A stretch of 64,000 nt of DNA from UBA3263 sp964586765 (lineage in GTDB: Bacteria > Bacteroidota > Bacteroidia > Bacteroidales > Muribaculaceae): the NCBI GenBank assembly GCA_964586765.1, contig CAZPHN010000003.1, positions 1 through 64,000 on the forward strand, in the 5' to 3' direction. The number at the start of each line of letters is the position of its first letter. The stretch's first letter is position 1. This document shows, piece after piece, positions 1 through 8,156 of the stretch. The position numbers and the translations under genes are program-made. A model generated the notes under the pieces. That model was not told the DNA's origin. It saw nothing but the letters and a program-made list of their open reading frames with translations, and made no database searches.

Positions 1-154
1 GAGGGGCAGTTTATTCTACCCTCATATATCATTCAGGTTGTAGGCCTTGGCGGGCCTGTTTAGCTATGATAGAGGTGCGATGAATTCCCCTCTTTTCTTG
101 TACCCAAATCAAACCGCCGAATTAGGGAATCAGGAGGCAAAAGTTATTAACACA

Positions 155-1996
155 ATGAGAAACTTAGTATCATTACTTTGCTTGACATTATGCTTATGGA
201 GTTCGTTAACGTCATCTGCACAGCAGTCTTTTTCACTTGACGGCATTGACTATCTGCTTTATGATAATGGTTCTGCAACGGTTACGAGGATTTATCGGGA
301 TAGTTATTATAAAACTACAGTTATAGTTCCATCAATTATTGATGATAAATATAGTGTAACTACTTTTGGAGCTGGTTCGCCGGTGTTTGGAATGGATTGG
401 TTTGAAGGAGGTTACGTGGGTGATGATAACCCAAAATGGTATGAAGATCCTTACTTTTTAGAATTTAATGTATCAAACCTGAAAGCTATAAAGCTACCGG
501 AATCACTTACTGAAATTGGGAAACTGGCGTTTTGGGGGTGTAATGGATTGTCTTCAATTGAAATTCCGGGTAGTGTTTGTTTAGTTGATTCCTGCGCATT
601 TGATGGATGTAATAGTCTTAAAGAAGTACATACGCCTGATGTCAAAAAGTGGCAGGAGATTAATTATGCACGAGCAGAAGACAACCCACTATGGAGTGCT
701 CACCAACTATATGAAAACGGAGAAAAGGTCACTGAGCTTACACTGTATCACACATGGTTGAATAATATAGGCGATTATGCATTCGCGGGATGGGATGGTA
801 CTGAAGCAAATTTTATTCGAGGTGTTCAACAAATAGGAAAGGGCGCATTTCAAGATTGCAGAAATCTTGAAAGTGTTTGTATTGAAAGTTGGTTTGCTGA
901 TTCAATTGGTGCATTATGTTTTGATTGTTGTACAAATTTAAAGAATGTTGAGTTGCCAAGAGAATTGAAAAAAGTGGGATATCTTGCATTTCAGGAGTGC
1001 ATTTCGTTAAAAAGCATCAAATTGCCGTATTATGTAGAAGTAATAGGACATGGAGCGTTTTGGATGTGTGATTCTCTTGAGGAAGTTAATATTCCCAGTA
1101 ACGTAACAGAAATAGAGCAATGTGCATTCGGCTATTCTGGCATAAAGAGTATTAATATCCCTAATGGCGTAAAGAGAATCGGTGAGTTAGCTTTTTGGGG
1201 GTGTGACTCATTGTCAACAGTCTCAATTCCCAGTTCTGTTGACATAATCGAACGAGCAGCTTTCGGCTGGTGGGATAGCAGACCTTATCTTGGCAAACTA
1301 AAATCAGTAACTTTTGAAGATACAGATTCTAAGTTGATTTATGATAAAGATATATGTACAATGGTGTTATTTGGTCCGTCTTTATTATTCGGCCCAAACA
1401 ACATAATCGAAGAAATGTACATAGGTCGCGATTTAGATGAGGCGATTAAGGAGTCAATGTGTAATTTACCTAAGTTGAAAACTCTTGAATTCGGTGATTA
1501 TGTGACTGAAATATTGCCGGATATGTTTAGTCAAGATGCTGCAATCGAGGATATCACCATCGGCGGAAATGTTAAGTCTATTGGCGAGAATGTTTTTGCA
1601 GGTAGTGATGTGGTGAAAACAGTGCAGGTTCATTCTGAGGTTCCGGTGGATGCTCCTCTATCATCATTTTCGACAAATGCGTATAGAAACGCCACGTTAT
1701 ATGTTCCTGATGGTTCCCTCTCGCTTTATGCCAACCATCCGACTTGGTCTAATTTTACAGATATTCGCGAATATAATGGCACGACAAGCGTTGACGTTCT
1801 CGAAAGCGAGTCCGTACCTACGATTATTGCGAAGTCTAATGCGATAGTTGTTTCCGGAGCGGAACGCGTTCAGGTTTTCAACATGTCGGGAGTTGAAGTG
1901 TATTGCGGTCCTTCGGGTACAATCGAATTGGCTCCCGGAATATATGTAGTTATAGCCGATGGTGTAAAACAGAAAATCCGCATATATCATAGTTAA
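155..1996 (+). CDS. BspA-like leucine-rich repeat secreted protein
   Basis: I place the start at the ATG at 155, because it opens a clear signal peptide (MRNLVSLLCLTLCLWSSLTSSAQ); the frame is open further upstream but that stretch does not look like protein. The mature 613-residue protein carries repeated LRR_5/BspA units of the type 'L..I.LP..v..IG..AFwgC.sL' across about residues 110-480, with aromatic-Gly-Cys turns. A degenerate sorting-domain-like tail follows (about 540-613: VQVFNMSGVEVY, then APGIYVV). Proteins of this family are usually exported or surface-attached and bind host or bacterial ligands; the ligand here is unknown. It is a single gene, followed 41 bases later by a GC-rich palindrome. 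No promoter is visible in the 154 bases upstream. Family call is firm, function is not. Confidence 0.85.
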   Translation: MRNLVSLLCLTLCLWSSLTSSAQQSFSLDGIDYLLYDNGSATVTRIYRDSYYKTTVIVPSIIDDKYSVTTFGAGSPVFGMDWFEGGYVGDDNPKWYEDPYFLEFNVSNLKAIKLPESLTEIGKLAFWGCNGLSSIEIPGSVCLVDSCAFDGCNSLKEVHTPDVKKWQEINYARAEDNPLWSAHQLYENGEKVTELTLYHTWLNNIGDYAFAGWDGTEANFIRGVQQIGKGAFQDCRNLESVCIESWFADSIGALCFDCCTNLKNVELPRELKKVGYLAFQECISLKSIKLPYYVEVIGHGAFWMCDSLEEVNIPSNVTEIEQCAFGYSGIKSINIPNGVKRIGELAFWGCDSLSTVSIPSSVDIIERAAFGWWDSRPYLGKLKSVTFEDTDSKLIYDKDICTMVLFGPSLLFGPNNIIEEMYIGRDLDEAIKESMCNLPKLKTLEFGDYVTEILPDMFSQDAAIEDITIGGNVKSIGENVFAGSDVVKTVQVHSEVPVDAPLSSFSTNAYRNATLYVPDGSLSLYANHPTWSNFTDIREYNGTTSVDVLESESVPTIIAKSNAIVVSGAERVQVFNMSGVEVYCGPSGTIELAPGIYVVIADGVKQKIRIYHS

Positions 1997-2037
1997 ATTT
2001 TCGATGTACTAATCTACCATACACCTCGAACAAAACT

Positions 2038-2127
2038 CCTTGGGAGCGGCATGCGTCCTCGCGTGCTGGTAACTGACTGGTAAATAGTGGTGTTACAGGC
2101 GCGCGAGGACGCGCGCCGCTCCCAAGG
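2038..2127. repeat. GC-rich long palindromic repeat, copy R1
   Basis: The two ends are complementary (CCTTGGGAGCGGC at the left, GCCGCTCCCAAGG at the right), with further inner pairing between GCGTCCTCGCG and CGCGAGGACGC. It begins 41 bases after the BspA gene stop. It shares the pattern of the palindromes at 33274, 36532 and 60042. There is no U-tract, so it is not a standard terminator. Confidence 0.75.
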
Positions 2128-2157
2128 GACAGGTGAACTCTGCTGCGCCGATTAATG

Positions 2158-2188
2158 TTGGCAAATTCCAAATGTTTTAGTATCTTTG
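2158..2188 (+). promoter_or_regulatory. Bacteroidota promoter for the 2231 gene
   Basis: TTG at 2158-2160 is followed after exactly 20 bases by TATCTTTG at 2181-2188, matching the Bacteroidota -33/-7 consensus. The start codon lies about 40 bases downstream. Confidence 0.6.
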
Positions 2189-2230
2189 CGACATCTTTCC
2201 AAATATCAACTCTTTAATAGATAATTTAGT

Positions 2231-2674
2231 ATGAAGAACTTTATGTTAAAAATGCTCTTTGTGTCCGTTCTCTCAATGAGCGCGCTTTTTTCCTATGGGC
2301 AGTGTGAAGAAAAAATCAAAGAGTTCTACGTAACATATATGCAGAACTTAGAGAAGGATGAGGATGCGAACGTAAAATTGATGAAAAATCATATGTCTCC
2401 GGAGTTGATTAAGAAACTCGCAGGATATACAACTAAATATGATGCAGATGCAGTCATTCATGCACAAGATGTTTCCAAATACGGGATGGAGTCACTTGTA
2501 GTTGAGCCTTTAGGGTCAGAGGACGGCTATATGGTTAAATACAAATGGTCGCCTGAAAGCGATTACACTTGGATTGTGGTGCAAGCAGTCGATATCGATG
2601 GCAAACTTCAATTCAAAGATATATTTCCTGTCGGTCCAGACGCCGAGGGTAAGAGCTATATAAAACGTAAATAA
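2231..2674 (+). CDS. Small secreted protein of unknown function (DUF3828-like)
   Basis: A 147-residue protein with an N-terminal signal peptide (residues 1-23, ending SYGQC). A Cys directly at the likely cleavage point could make it a lipoprotein, though the preceding SYGQ is a poor lipobox. The mature part resembles small NTF2-fold or DUF3828-type periplasmic proteins: a helical start (EKIKEFYVTYMQNLEKDE) followed by beta-rich segments ending in W..V.a..idgk..f.dI. The assignment rests on pattern only. The gene stands alone, with its own promoter about 40 bases upstream and the metal-efflux operon 114 bases downstream. Nothing links it to that operon apart from position. Confidence 0.7.
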   Translation: MKNFMLKMLFVSVLSMSALFSYGQCEEKIKEFYVTYMQNLEKDEDANVKLMKNHMSPELIKKLAGYTTKYDADAVIHAQDVSKYGMESLVVEPLGSEDGYMVKYKWSPESDYTWIVVQAVDIDGKLQFKDIFPVGPDAEGKSYIKRK

Positions 2675-2757
2675 CTTTCCTGTTTTTTCCCCATAGTTTG
2701 TGGGCTTCGCCCTTGTCAGGGGAGGAAGTTTGCCACTGGGTTGCAGAGGATTTTGGG

Positions 2758-2765
2758 TAATTTTG
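2758..2765 (+). promoter_or_regulatory. -7 element for the metal efflux operon
   Basis: TAATTTTG fits the Bacteroidota -7 consensus 22 bases before the adaptor start codon. A TTTG lies at 2729-2732, but the 25-base spacing is longer than usual, so the upstream element is uncertain. Confidence 0.4.
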
Positions 2766-2787
2766 CGCCATAAATTAGAACAGAAGT

Positions 2788-3924
2788 ATGAAAAAAGTAT
2801 TTTTTGTCGGAATTATGGCGTTTGCTTTGACTGCTTGCAGCCATAAGGACCATGACCACGACCATGAGCACGAGGGGCATGACCATGCTTCGGAACTTGC
2901 CGAGGCTGAGGAACATGACCATGAAAAGGAGCCGGATGGTATAGTAGTTCTCCATGATGAGATGGCTGAGCGTTTCGGCGTGAAGGTTGACTCCGTTTAT
3001 GCCGCTCCGATGGCGGAGAGCATCCGCTGTTCGGCTGTGATTGAGCGCGCCGCCGGCTCGGAGGGCGTGGTTCCGGCTCCTGTAGCGGGCATTGTCCGCT
3101 ATCGGGTGAACGTAGGTCAGACGGTGGGAGCGGGCAGTCCTGTCGCGTCGGTCAATGCTTCGGCGGTTGCCGGCGGTGATGCCAATCTTGCGGCAAAGGC
3201 GGCTCTCGATGCCGCTCAGGCAGAGGTCAACCGACTCAAACCCTTATATGAAGAAAAACTTGTCACTGCGGCTGATTATCAGGCGGCTGTGGCTGCTCTC
3301 GGTCAGGCGCAGGCGGCTTATTCGCCTTCGGCTGCCGGTGGCGTGGCTGTGTCGCCGATTGCCGGAACGGTAACCGCGTTGCTTGCTTCAGATGGAACGT
3401 ATGTTGACGCGGGCAGTCCTGTCGCATCGGTCGCAGCCGACGGGCGGTTGACACTGCGCTCACAGACGTCTGCCGACAATTATTCGCGTCTGCGCGATAT
3501 TACCGATGTGAGACTCCTGACCTCTGACGGCAGGTCGATTCTGCTCAGCAGCCTCGGCGGTAAGTCAGGCGGCGTTTCTGCCGCAGACGGCTACGCTTCA
3601 GTGCTTTTCTCCTTTAATAATGACGGAACGCTCGCGCCCGGTTCGACGGTAGAGGCATGGCTGCTTTCTTCTGGCGGCGAGAGTGTGATTTCCCTGCCGC
3701 TTACAGCCATAACGGAGCAACAGGGCGAACATTTTGTCTATAAAGAGGTGCTTCCTGAGCATTATTTGAAAACCCCGGTGACGCTCGGAGTGTCTGACGG
3801 CGAGAGGGTCAGGATTCTTTCCGGAGTAGGAGAAGGCGACCGCGTGGTGACCGCCGGCGTCATTACCGTAAGGTTGGCTGAAAGTAGCGGCGCAATTCCA
3901 TCAGGTCATAATCATAGCCATTAA
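2788..3924 (+). CDS. Heavy-metal RND efflux periplasmic adaptor (CusB/CzcB type)
   Basis: This is the membrane-fusion protein that links an inner-membrane RND pump to an outer-membrane channel. It is a lipoprotein by its signal peptide (ALTAC, Cys at about residue 17). Directly after the Cys comes a His/Asp/Glu-rich stretch (KDHDHDHEHEGHDH, residues about 19-33, with more HDH near 43), and the protein ends HNHSH, so both ends can bind metal ions. The middle shows the HlyD-type arrangement: a lipoyl-like half (about 95-125), a short alpha hairpin (AAKAALDAAQAEVNRLKPLYEEKLVT), a second lipoyl-like half, then beta-barrel and membrane-proximal domains. It is followed by the pump gene after 6 bases. 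The metal is not decidable here; the His-rich termini suggest Zn, Co, Ni or Cu. Confidence 0.9.
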   Translation: MKKVFFVGIMAFALTACSHKDHDHDHEHEGHDHASELAEAEEHDHEKEPDGIVVLHDEMAERFGVKVDSVYAAPMAESIRCSAVIERAAGSEGVVPAPVAGIVRYRVNVGQTVGAGSPVASVNASAVAGGDANLAAKAALDAAQAEVNRLKPLYEEKLVTAADYQAAVAALGQAQAAYSPSAAGGVAVSPIAGTVTALLASDGTYVDAGSPVASVAADGRLTLRSQTSADNYSRLRDITDVRLLTSDGRSILLSSLGGKSGGVSAADGYASVLFSFNNDGTLAPGSTVEAWLLSSGGESVISLPLTAITEQQGEHFVYKEVLPEHYLKTPVTLGVSDGERVRILSGVGEGDRVVTAGVITVRLAESSGAIPSGHNHSH

Positions 3925-3930
3925 GCCGTT

Positions 3931-6900
3931 ATGCTGAACAAGATTTTAAGTGCGTCATTGGCAAACCGAGTGGCAGTGCTTGTTCTGTCGGCGGTTATCA
4001 TGATGGCGGGAATATGGTCGCTGACACGCACGGAGGTTGATATTTTTCCGGATTTGACCGCGCCCACTGTGGTAGTGATGACCGAGGCTTCCGGGCTTGC
4101 GCCTGAGGAGGTTGAGCGTCAGGTAACGTATCCTATCGAGTCGGCGGTAAACGGTGTGACCGGCATACGCCGCGTGCGCTCGGCGTCAAATCCCGGCTTT
4201 TCGGTTGTGTGGGCGGAGTTTGACTGGAATACTGATGCTTACCTTGCGCGTCAGATGGTTACCGAGCGGCTGGCTACGGTAGAGCTTCCTGCCGGGGTGA
4301 ACGCTCCGGTGCTTGGTCCGCAGTCGTCAATTCTCGGCGAGATGATGATTATCGGGCTGACGTCGCCCGGCGATTCCGTCTCGATGATGGAGTTGCGCAC
4401 TATTGCCGACAAGACCATCACGCCGCGATTGCTGTCAATCAGCGGAGTGGCAGCAGTGGCGGTTCTGGGCGGCGATGCCAAGGAAATGCAGATAGCCCTC
4501 GACCCGATGAAGATGCAGGCTTACGGCATTTCGCTCGGTCAGGTCGCCGATGCGGTCAGCGGGATGAATGACAATGCCTCAGGCGGTGTGGTCATGGACT
4601 TCGGCAATGAATATTTGGTGCGCGCCGACCTCAATACGACTGACCCGGCGGAGATTGCCGCTGCTCCTATCGGCGGCGGACTGACCGTAGGTCATGTGGC
4701 GAAGGTGGGCAATGCTTCCGCCGAGCCTAAAATCGGTGCGGCAAGCATCGAAGGCACTCCTGCGGTAATCATCACCGTCACGAAACAGGCTAACACTGGA
4801 ACCCCGTCGCTGACGGCTCGGATTGATGCCGAACTGGAATCAATCGCCTCTCAGCTTCCGGCTGGCGTTAAGATGCATACCGATATTTTCCGCCAGAACG
4901 ATTTTATTGAGACAAGTATCAACAATCTGCAGCGTACACTGCTTGAAGGTGCGATTTTCGTAGCCATAGTGCTGTTTTTCTTCCTGATGAACCTTCGGAC
5001 AACGCTGATTTCGCTCGTTGCGCTACCAATGAGTATCCTCGTTACGGTTCTGGTGCTCCATCTGCTTGGATTTACAATAAATACGATGAGTCTTGGCGGT
5101 ATAGCCATCGCCATAGGCTCACTTGTTGATGACGCGATAGTAGATGTTGAAAATGTATACCGTAGGTTGCGTCTTAATCGCGCATTGCCAAAGGAGGAAC
5201 GGCTGCCGGCTCTGAAGGTTGTATTCGAAGCAAGTGCCGAGGTACGTATGCCTATTTTCAACTCCTCGCTTATCATTATGGCGAGCTTCCTTCCGCTTTT
5301 CTGCCTTAGTGGTGTGGAAGGTCGACTGCTGATTCCGTTAGGCGTGGCGTTCATTATCGCACTGGTAGCATCGACTTTTGTTGCGCTGACCCTCACGCCT
5401 GTACTCTGTTATTATCTGCTCGGCAACAGAAAGGAGAGCGCGAAACTTGACGCCGAACCTAAATTCAGTGTCAGATTCAAGAAGTTCTACAACCGGACGC
5501 TTTCGGCGACCCTCAACCGTCCGAAACCGATAATCGTCACTACCGGCGTATTGTTCGTGATTGCTCTGGGGTTGTTCTTTACCCTCGGGCGCGGATTTCT
5601 TCCGCGGTTTAACGAAGGGTCGTTTACAATCAACATAGGAACCCTGCCGGGAGTTTCGCTTGAGGAGAGTGACAAACTTGCCCGTGAGGCGGAACGCGTG
5701 ATAATGTCCGTTCCGGAAGTGCGCACCGTTGCGCGCAAGACCGGGCGTGCCGAGCTTGATGAACATTCACTGAGCGTGAATGCGTCGGAGTTAGAAGTGC
5801 CTTATAAGTTGACAGACAGGTCGCGTTCAGAGGTCGAAGCTGAATTACGACATAACCTGACTGAACTTCCGGGTGTAAACGTGGAGATAGGTCAGCCAAT
5901 CAGCCACCGTATTGACGCGATGCTTTCGGGCTCAAAAAGTCAGGTGGCAATCAAGCTCTTCGGTCCGGATATGTCAACGCTTTACTCGCTTGCGCAGAAA
6001 ATCAAGGCGTCGGTGAGCGAAGTTGACGGTATTGTTGACCTCAATGTAGAGCAGCTTGTCGAGCGTCCGGAGTTGCTTATACGTCCGCGGCGCGATGCAC
6101 TTGCCGCCCATGGACTCTCGCTTGCCGATTTCCGCCGGTGGATAAGCCTTGCGTTGAGCGGCGAGTCCGTCAGCAGGGTGTATGATGGTGATTATCCTTA
6201 TGACCTTACGCTGATACTCTCGCCGGAAAGCCGCCGGAGTGCCGATGCGCTCCGCTCCCTCCCGATTGATACCCCGTCGGGAACAGTACCGCTCTCTGCC
6301 CTTGCGGAAATAATCTCTACGTCAGGTCCGAGCGCAATAAACCGCGAAAACGTCAAGCGTAGAATTATCATCAGCTGTAATGTCGAGGGGCGTGACCTTC
6401 GTGGCGCAATCAATGATATCCAGAGTGAAATTGCCGATGATGTCACCCTTCCCGACGGATATTATATCAATTACGGAGGGCAGTTTGAAAACGAAGAGGA
6501 GGCGGGTCGAACATTGTTGCTCACGTCAATAGGCGCGCTACTTATCATTATGCTTCTCCTGTTCGGTCAGTTCCGCTCATGGAGTCAGACGGCGTTGATT
6601 TTGTTGAATATGCCTCTTGCGCTTATTGGTGGCGTACTGATTTTGTGGCTTACGGGCGGAGAGGTCAACATTCCGGCGATTATCGGCTTTATTTCGCTGA
6701 TGGGCATATCTACACGCAATGGTATGTTGCTGATTTCCCACTATAATTCTCTGTCGGCAATGCCGCTTCGCGAGCGGGTTATCAGCGGTTCTACAGACCG
6801 TCTGCTGCCTATCGTGATGACTGCGTTGACGTCTGCTCTCGCGCTTGTACCGCTCGCGGTCAACGGCTCGGAGCCGGGTAATGAAATCCAGTCGCCCATG

Positions 6901-6993
6901 GCTTTGGTCATTCTTGGAGGTCTGATTTCCTCTACCGTTTTAAATCTTTATGTAGTTCCGGCTATTTATTCGCTGATTAACAATAGAAAATAA
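3931..6993 (+). CDS. Heavy-metal RND efflux pump (CusA/CzcA family)
   Basis: The 1020-residue inner-membrane, proton-driven pump of the HME-RND class. It begins with a cytoplasmic/TM1 segment (residues 1-30), then TRTEVDIFPDLTAPTVVV, typical of the family, two large periplasmic loops and two sets of membrane segments (about 330-520 and 850-1015). The TM4 signature AIGSLVDDAIVDVEN (about 394-408) contains the acidic relay residues. Its AIG-x3-DDA pattern resembles the copper/silver-type signature more than the DFG-x3-DGA of zinc/cobalt pumps, but this is only a hint. Length is normal for the family. It sits between its adaptor and its outer-membrane channel gene, with the channel start overlapping its stop codon. 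Confidence 0.93.
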   Translation: MLNKILSASLANRVAVLVLSAVIMMAGIWSLTRTEVDIFPDLTAPTVVVMTEASGLAPEEVERQVTYPIESAVNGVTGIRRVRSASNPGFSVVWAEFDWNTDAYLARQMVTERLATVELPAGVNAPVLGPQSSILGEMMIIGLTSPGDSVSMMELRTIADKTITPRLLSISGVAAVAVLGGDAKEMQIALDPMKMQAYGISLGQVADAVSGMNDNASGGVVMDFGNEYLVRADLNTTDPAEIAAAPIGGGLTVGHVAKVGNASAEPKIGAASIEGTPAVIITVTKQANTGTPSLTARIDAELESIASQLPAGVKMHTDIFRQNDFIETSINNLQRTLLEGAIFVAIVLFFFLMNLRTTLISLVALPMSILVTVLVLHLLGFTINTMSLGGIAIAIGSLVDDAIVDVENVYRRLRLNRALPKEERLPALKVVFEASAEVRMPIFNSSLIIMASFLPLFCLSGVEGRLLIPLGVAFIIALVASTFVALTLTPVLCYYLLGNRKESAKLDAEPKFSVRFKKFYNRTLSATLNRPKPIIVTTGVLFVIALGLFFTLGRGFLPRFNEGSFTINIGTLPGVSLEESDKLAREAERVIMSVPEVRTVARKTGRAELDEHSLSVNASELEVPYKLTDRSRSEVEAELRHNLTELPGVNVEIGQPISHRIDAMLSGSKSQVAIKLFGPDMSTLYSLAQKIKASVSEVDGIVDLNVEQLVERPELLIRPRRDALAAHGLSLADFRRWISLALSGESVSRVYDGDYPYDLTLILSPESRRSADALRSLPIDTPSGTVPLSALAEIISTSGPSAINRENVKRRIIISCNVEGRDLRGAINDIQSEIADDVTLPDGYYINYGGQFENEEEAGRTLLLTSIGALLIIMLLLFGQFRSWSQTALILLNMPLALIGGVLILWLTGGEVNIPAIIGFISLMGISTRNGMLLISHYNSLSAMPLRERVISGSTDRLLPIVMTALTSALALVPLAVNGSEPGNEIQSPMALVILGGLISSTVLNLYVVPAIYSLINNRK

Positions 6994-8156
6994 TGAAAAA
7001 GGTTATTCTTGCCATATTTTTTGCAATTCCGGTGGCGATTTCGGCACAAACCGCGCAGTTTAACCGGATTTTGAATCAGATTTTGGACTCGATTTCAAAT
7101 ATTCGCTCACTTGAAAGCGGTTTTGATGCGCAAATAATGGCTCTGAAGGCTGAAAACTCGCTGTCCGGTCCCGAAGTAGGGTTTGAGTACAAATGGCCGC
7201 AGCAAGTCGGTGCGGGAAATCGCTGGGGATTGGAGGTCAGTCAGGAGATTGAGTGGCCCGGAGTGTACGGCGCGCGCCGTCAGGCTGCCGCAAATCTGGC
7301 AGGAATAAAGTCAAACGCTGCGGCACAGACCGAACGCTGGCTCCGCTATGAGGTAGCCGACCGGCTTCTGCAACTGATTGATGCGCGCAAGCGTCTCGAT
7401 ATTCTTAGCGAAATTCAGTCAAATCTGGAAGAGGTCAGCGCGTCGATGGAGAGGATGCTTGACAATGGTCAAGCCACAGTGATTGACTGCCGGAAGGCGG
7501 AGTTTGAACTGCTTGCCGTGCGTGAAAAGATTGCCGATGTCCGCGCGGAATATGACCGTATGGCAATCCTTGTGGGGTTCGGACAGATTATGCCCTCCGG
7601 ACTTGACCGGCTGACTGACTATCCCGATAGTCCCGTGGAGCTTCCCCTGATGACTCCTGACGAAATCGAAAAGCAGATTGCCGCTCAGCGTTCGCTTGAT
7701 GATGCGCGCATGGAGCGCATGAAAAACATGCCGTCACTTTCGGTAGGTTACGTCCATGATTTTGAGGAGGGTGTTCACTTTAATGGATTCTCGCTCGGGC
7801 TGAAACTTCCAGCCTACAGTGCGCGCAAGAGCAACACCGCGATGCGGCTTGAAGCGGAGGCGCGACAGATGGAACTTGACCAAGCGCGTGAGGAGCGCAT
7901 AGCTTCCCTTGCTGCCGACGTCTCCGAACTGAGCCATCTCATGGAGCTGATGGGTGAGTACGAGCGGGTACTTGGTTCCGATGATTATCTGCGCCTGCTG
8001 AGAAAATCCTTCGACGCTCGCCAGATAACCCTCACCCAGTTCCTCCTTGACCAGAACCAATACCTCTCAACCCGTCTGGACTATCTGGCACTCCAACTCC
8101 GCTACCATCGTCTCCTTCCTGCCCTTACGCCCCTCTTTGACCACAAACCTCAGTAA
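6993..8156 (+). CDS. TolC-family outer membrane efflux channel (CusC/CzcC type)
   Basis: The third component of the metal efflux complex. The ATG overlaps the pump stop codon (TAATG), indicating translational coupling. The 387-residue protein has a signal peptide (MKKVILAIFFAIPVAISAQ) followed by two long heptad-rich helical halves of the OEP domain, separated near residue 215. Typical features are the GPEVGFEYKWPQ strand region and the LDARKRLDILSEIQSNLEEVSASMERMLDNG helical region. It is somewhat shorter than proteobacterial TolC proteins, as is common for Bacteroidota CzcC relatives. Its stop codon directly abuts the stop of the convergent B12-operon gene, and I see no terminator between them. 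Confidence 0.9.
   Translation: MKKVILAIFFAIPVAISAQTAQFNRILNQILDSISNIRSLESGFDAQIMALKAENSLSGPEVGFEYKWPQQVGAGNRWGLEVSQEIEWPGVYGARRQAAANLAGIKSNAAAQTERWLRYEVADRLLQLIDARKRLDILSEIQSNLEEVSASMERMLDNGQATVIDCRKAEFELLAVREKIADVRAEYDRMAILVGFGQIMPSGLDRLTDYPDSPVELPLMTPDEIEKQIAAQRSLDDARMERMKNMPSLSVGYVHDFEEGVHFNGFSLGLKLPAYSARKSNTAMRLEAEARQMELDQAREERIASLAADVSELSHLMELMGEYERVLGSDDYLRLLRKSFDARQITLTQFLLDQNQYLSTRLDYLALQLRYHRLLPALTPLFDHKPQ

Noticed and set aside
1..154. Upstream extension of the first BspA frame to position 47
   Set aside because: The signal peptide starts at 155, and the upstream codons do not resemble coding sequence or a promoter.
2038..2127. Reading the GC-rich palindromes as transcription terminators or CRISPR-like repeats
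   Set aside because: They lack U-tracts, are spaced many kilobases apart, and have no spacers or cas genes.
2716..2955. Minus-strand frame of 79 residues over the start of the metal adaptor gene
   Set aside because: It mirrors the His/Asp codon repeats of the adaptor and has no promoter or family signal.
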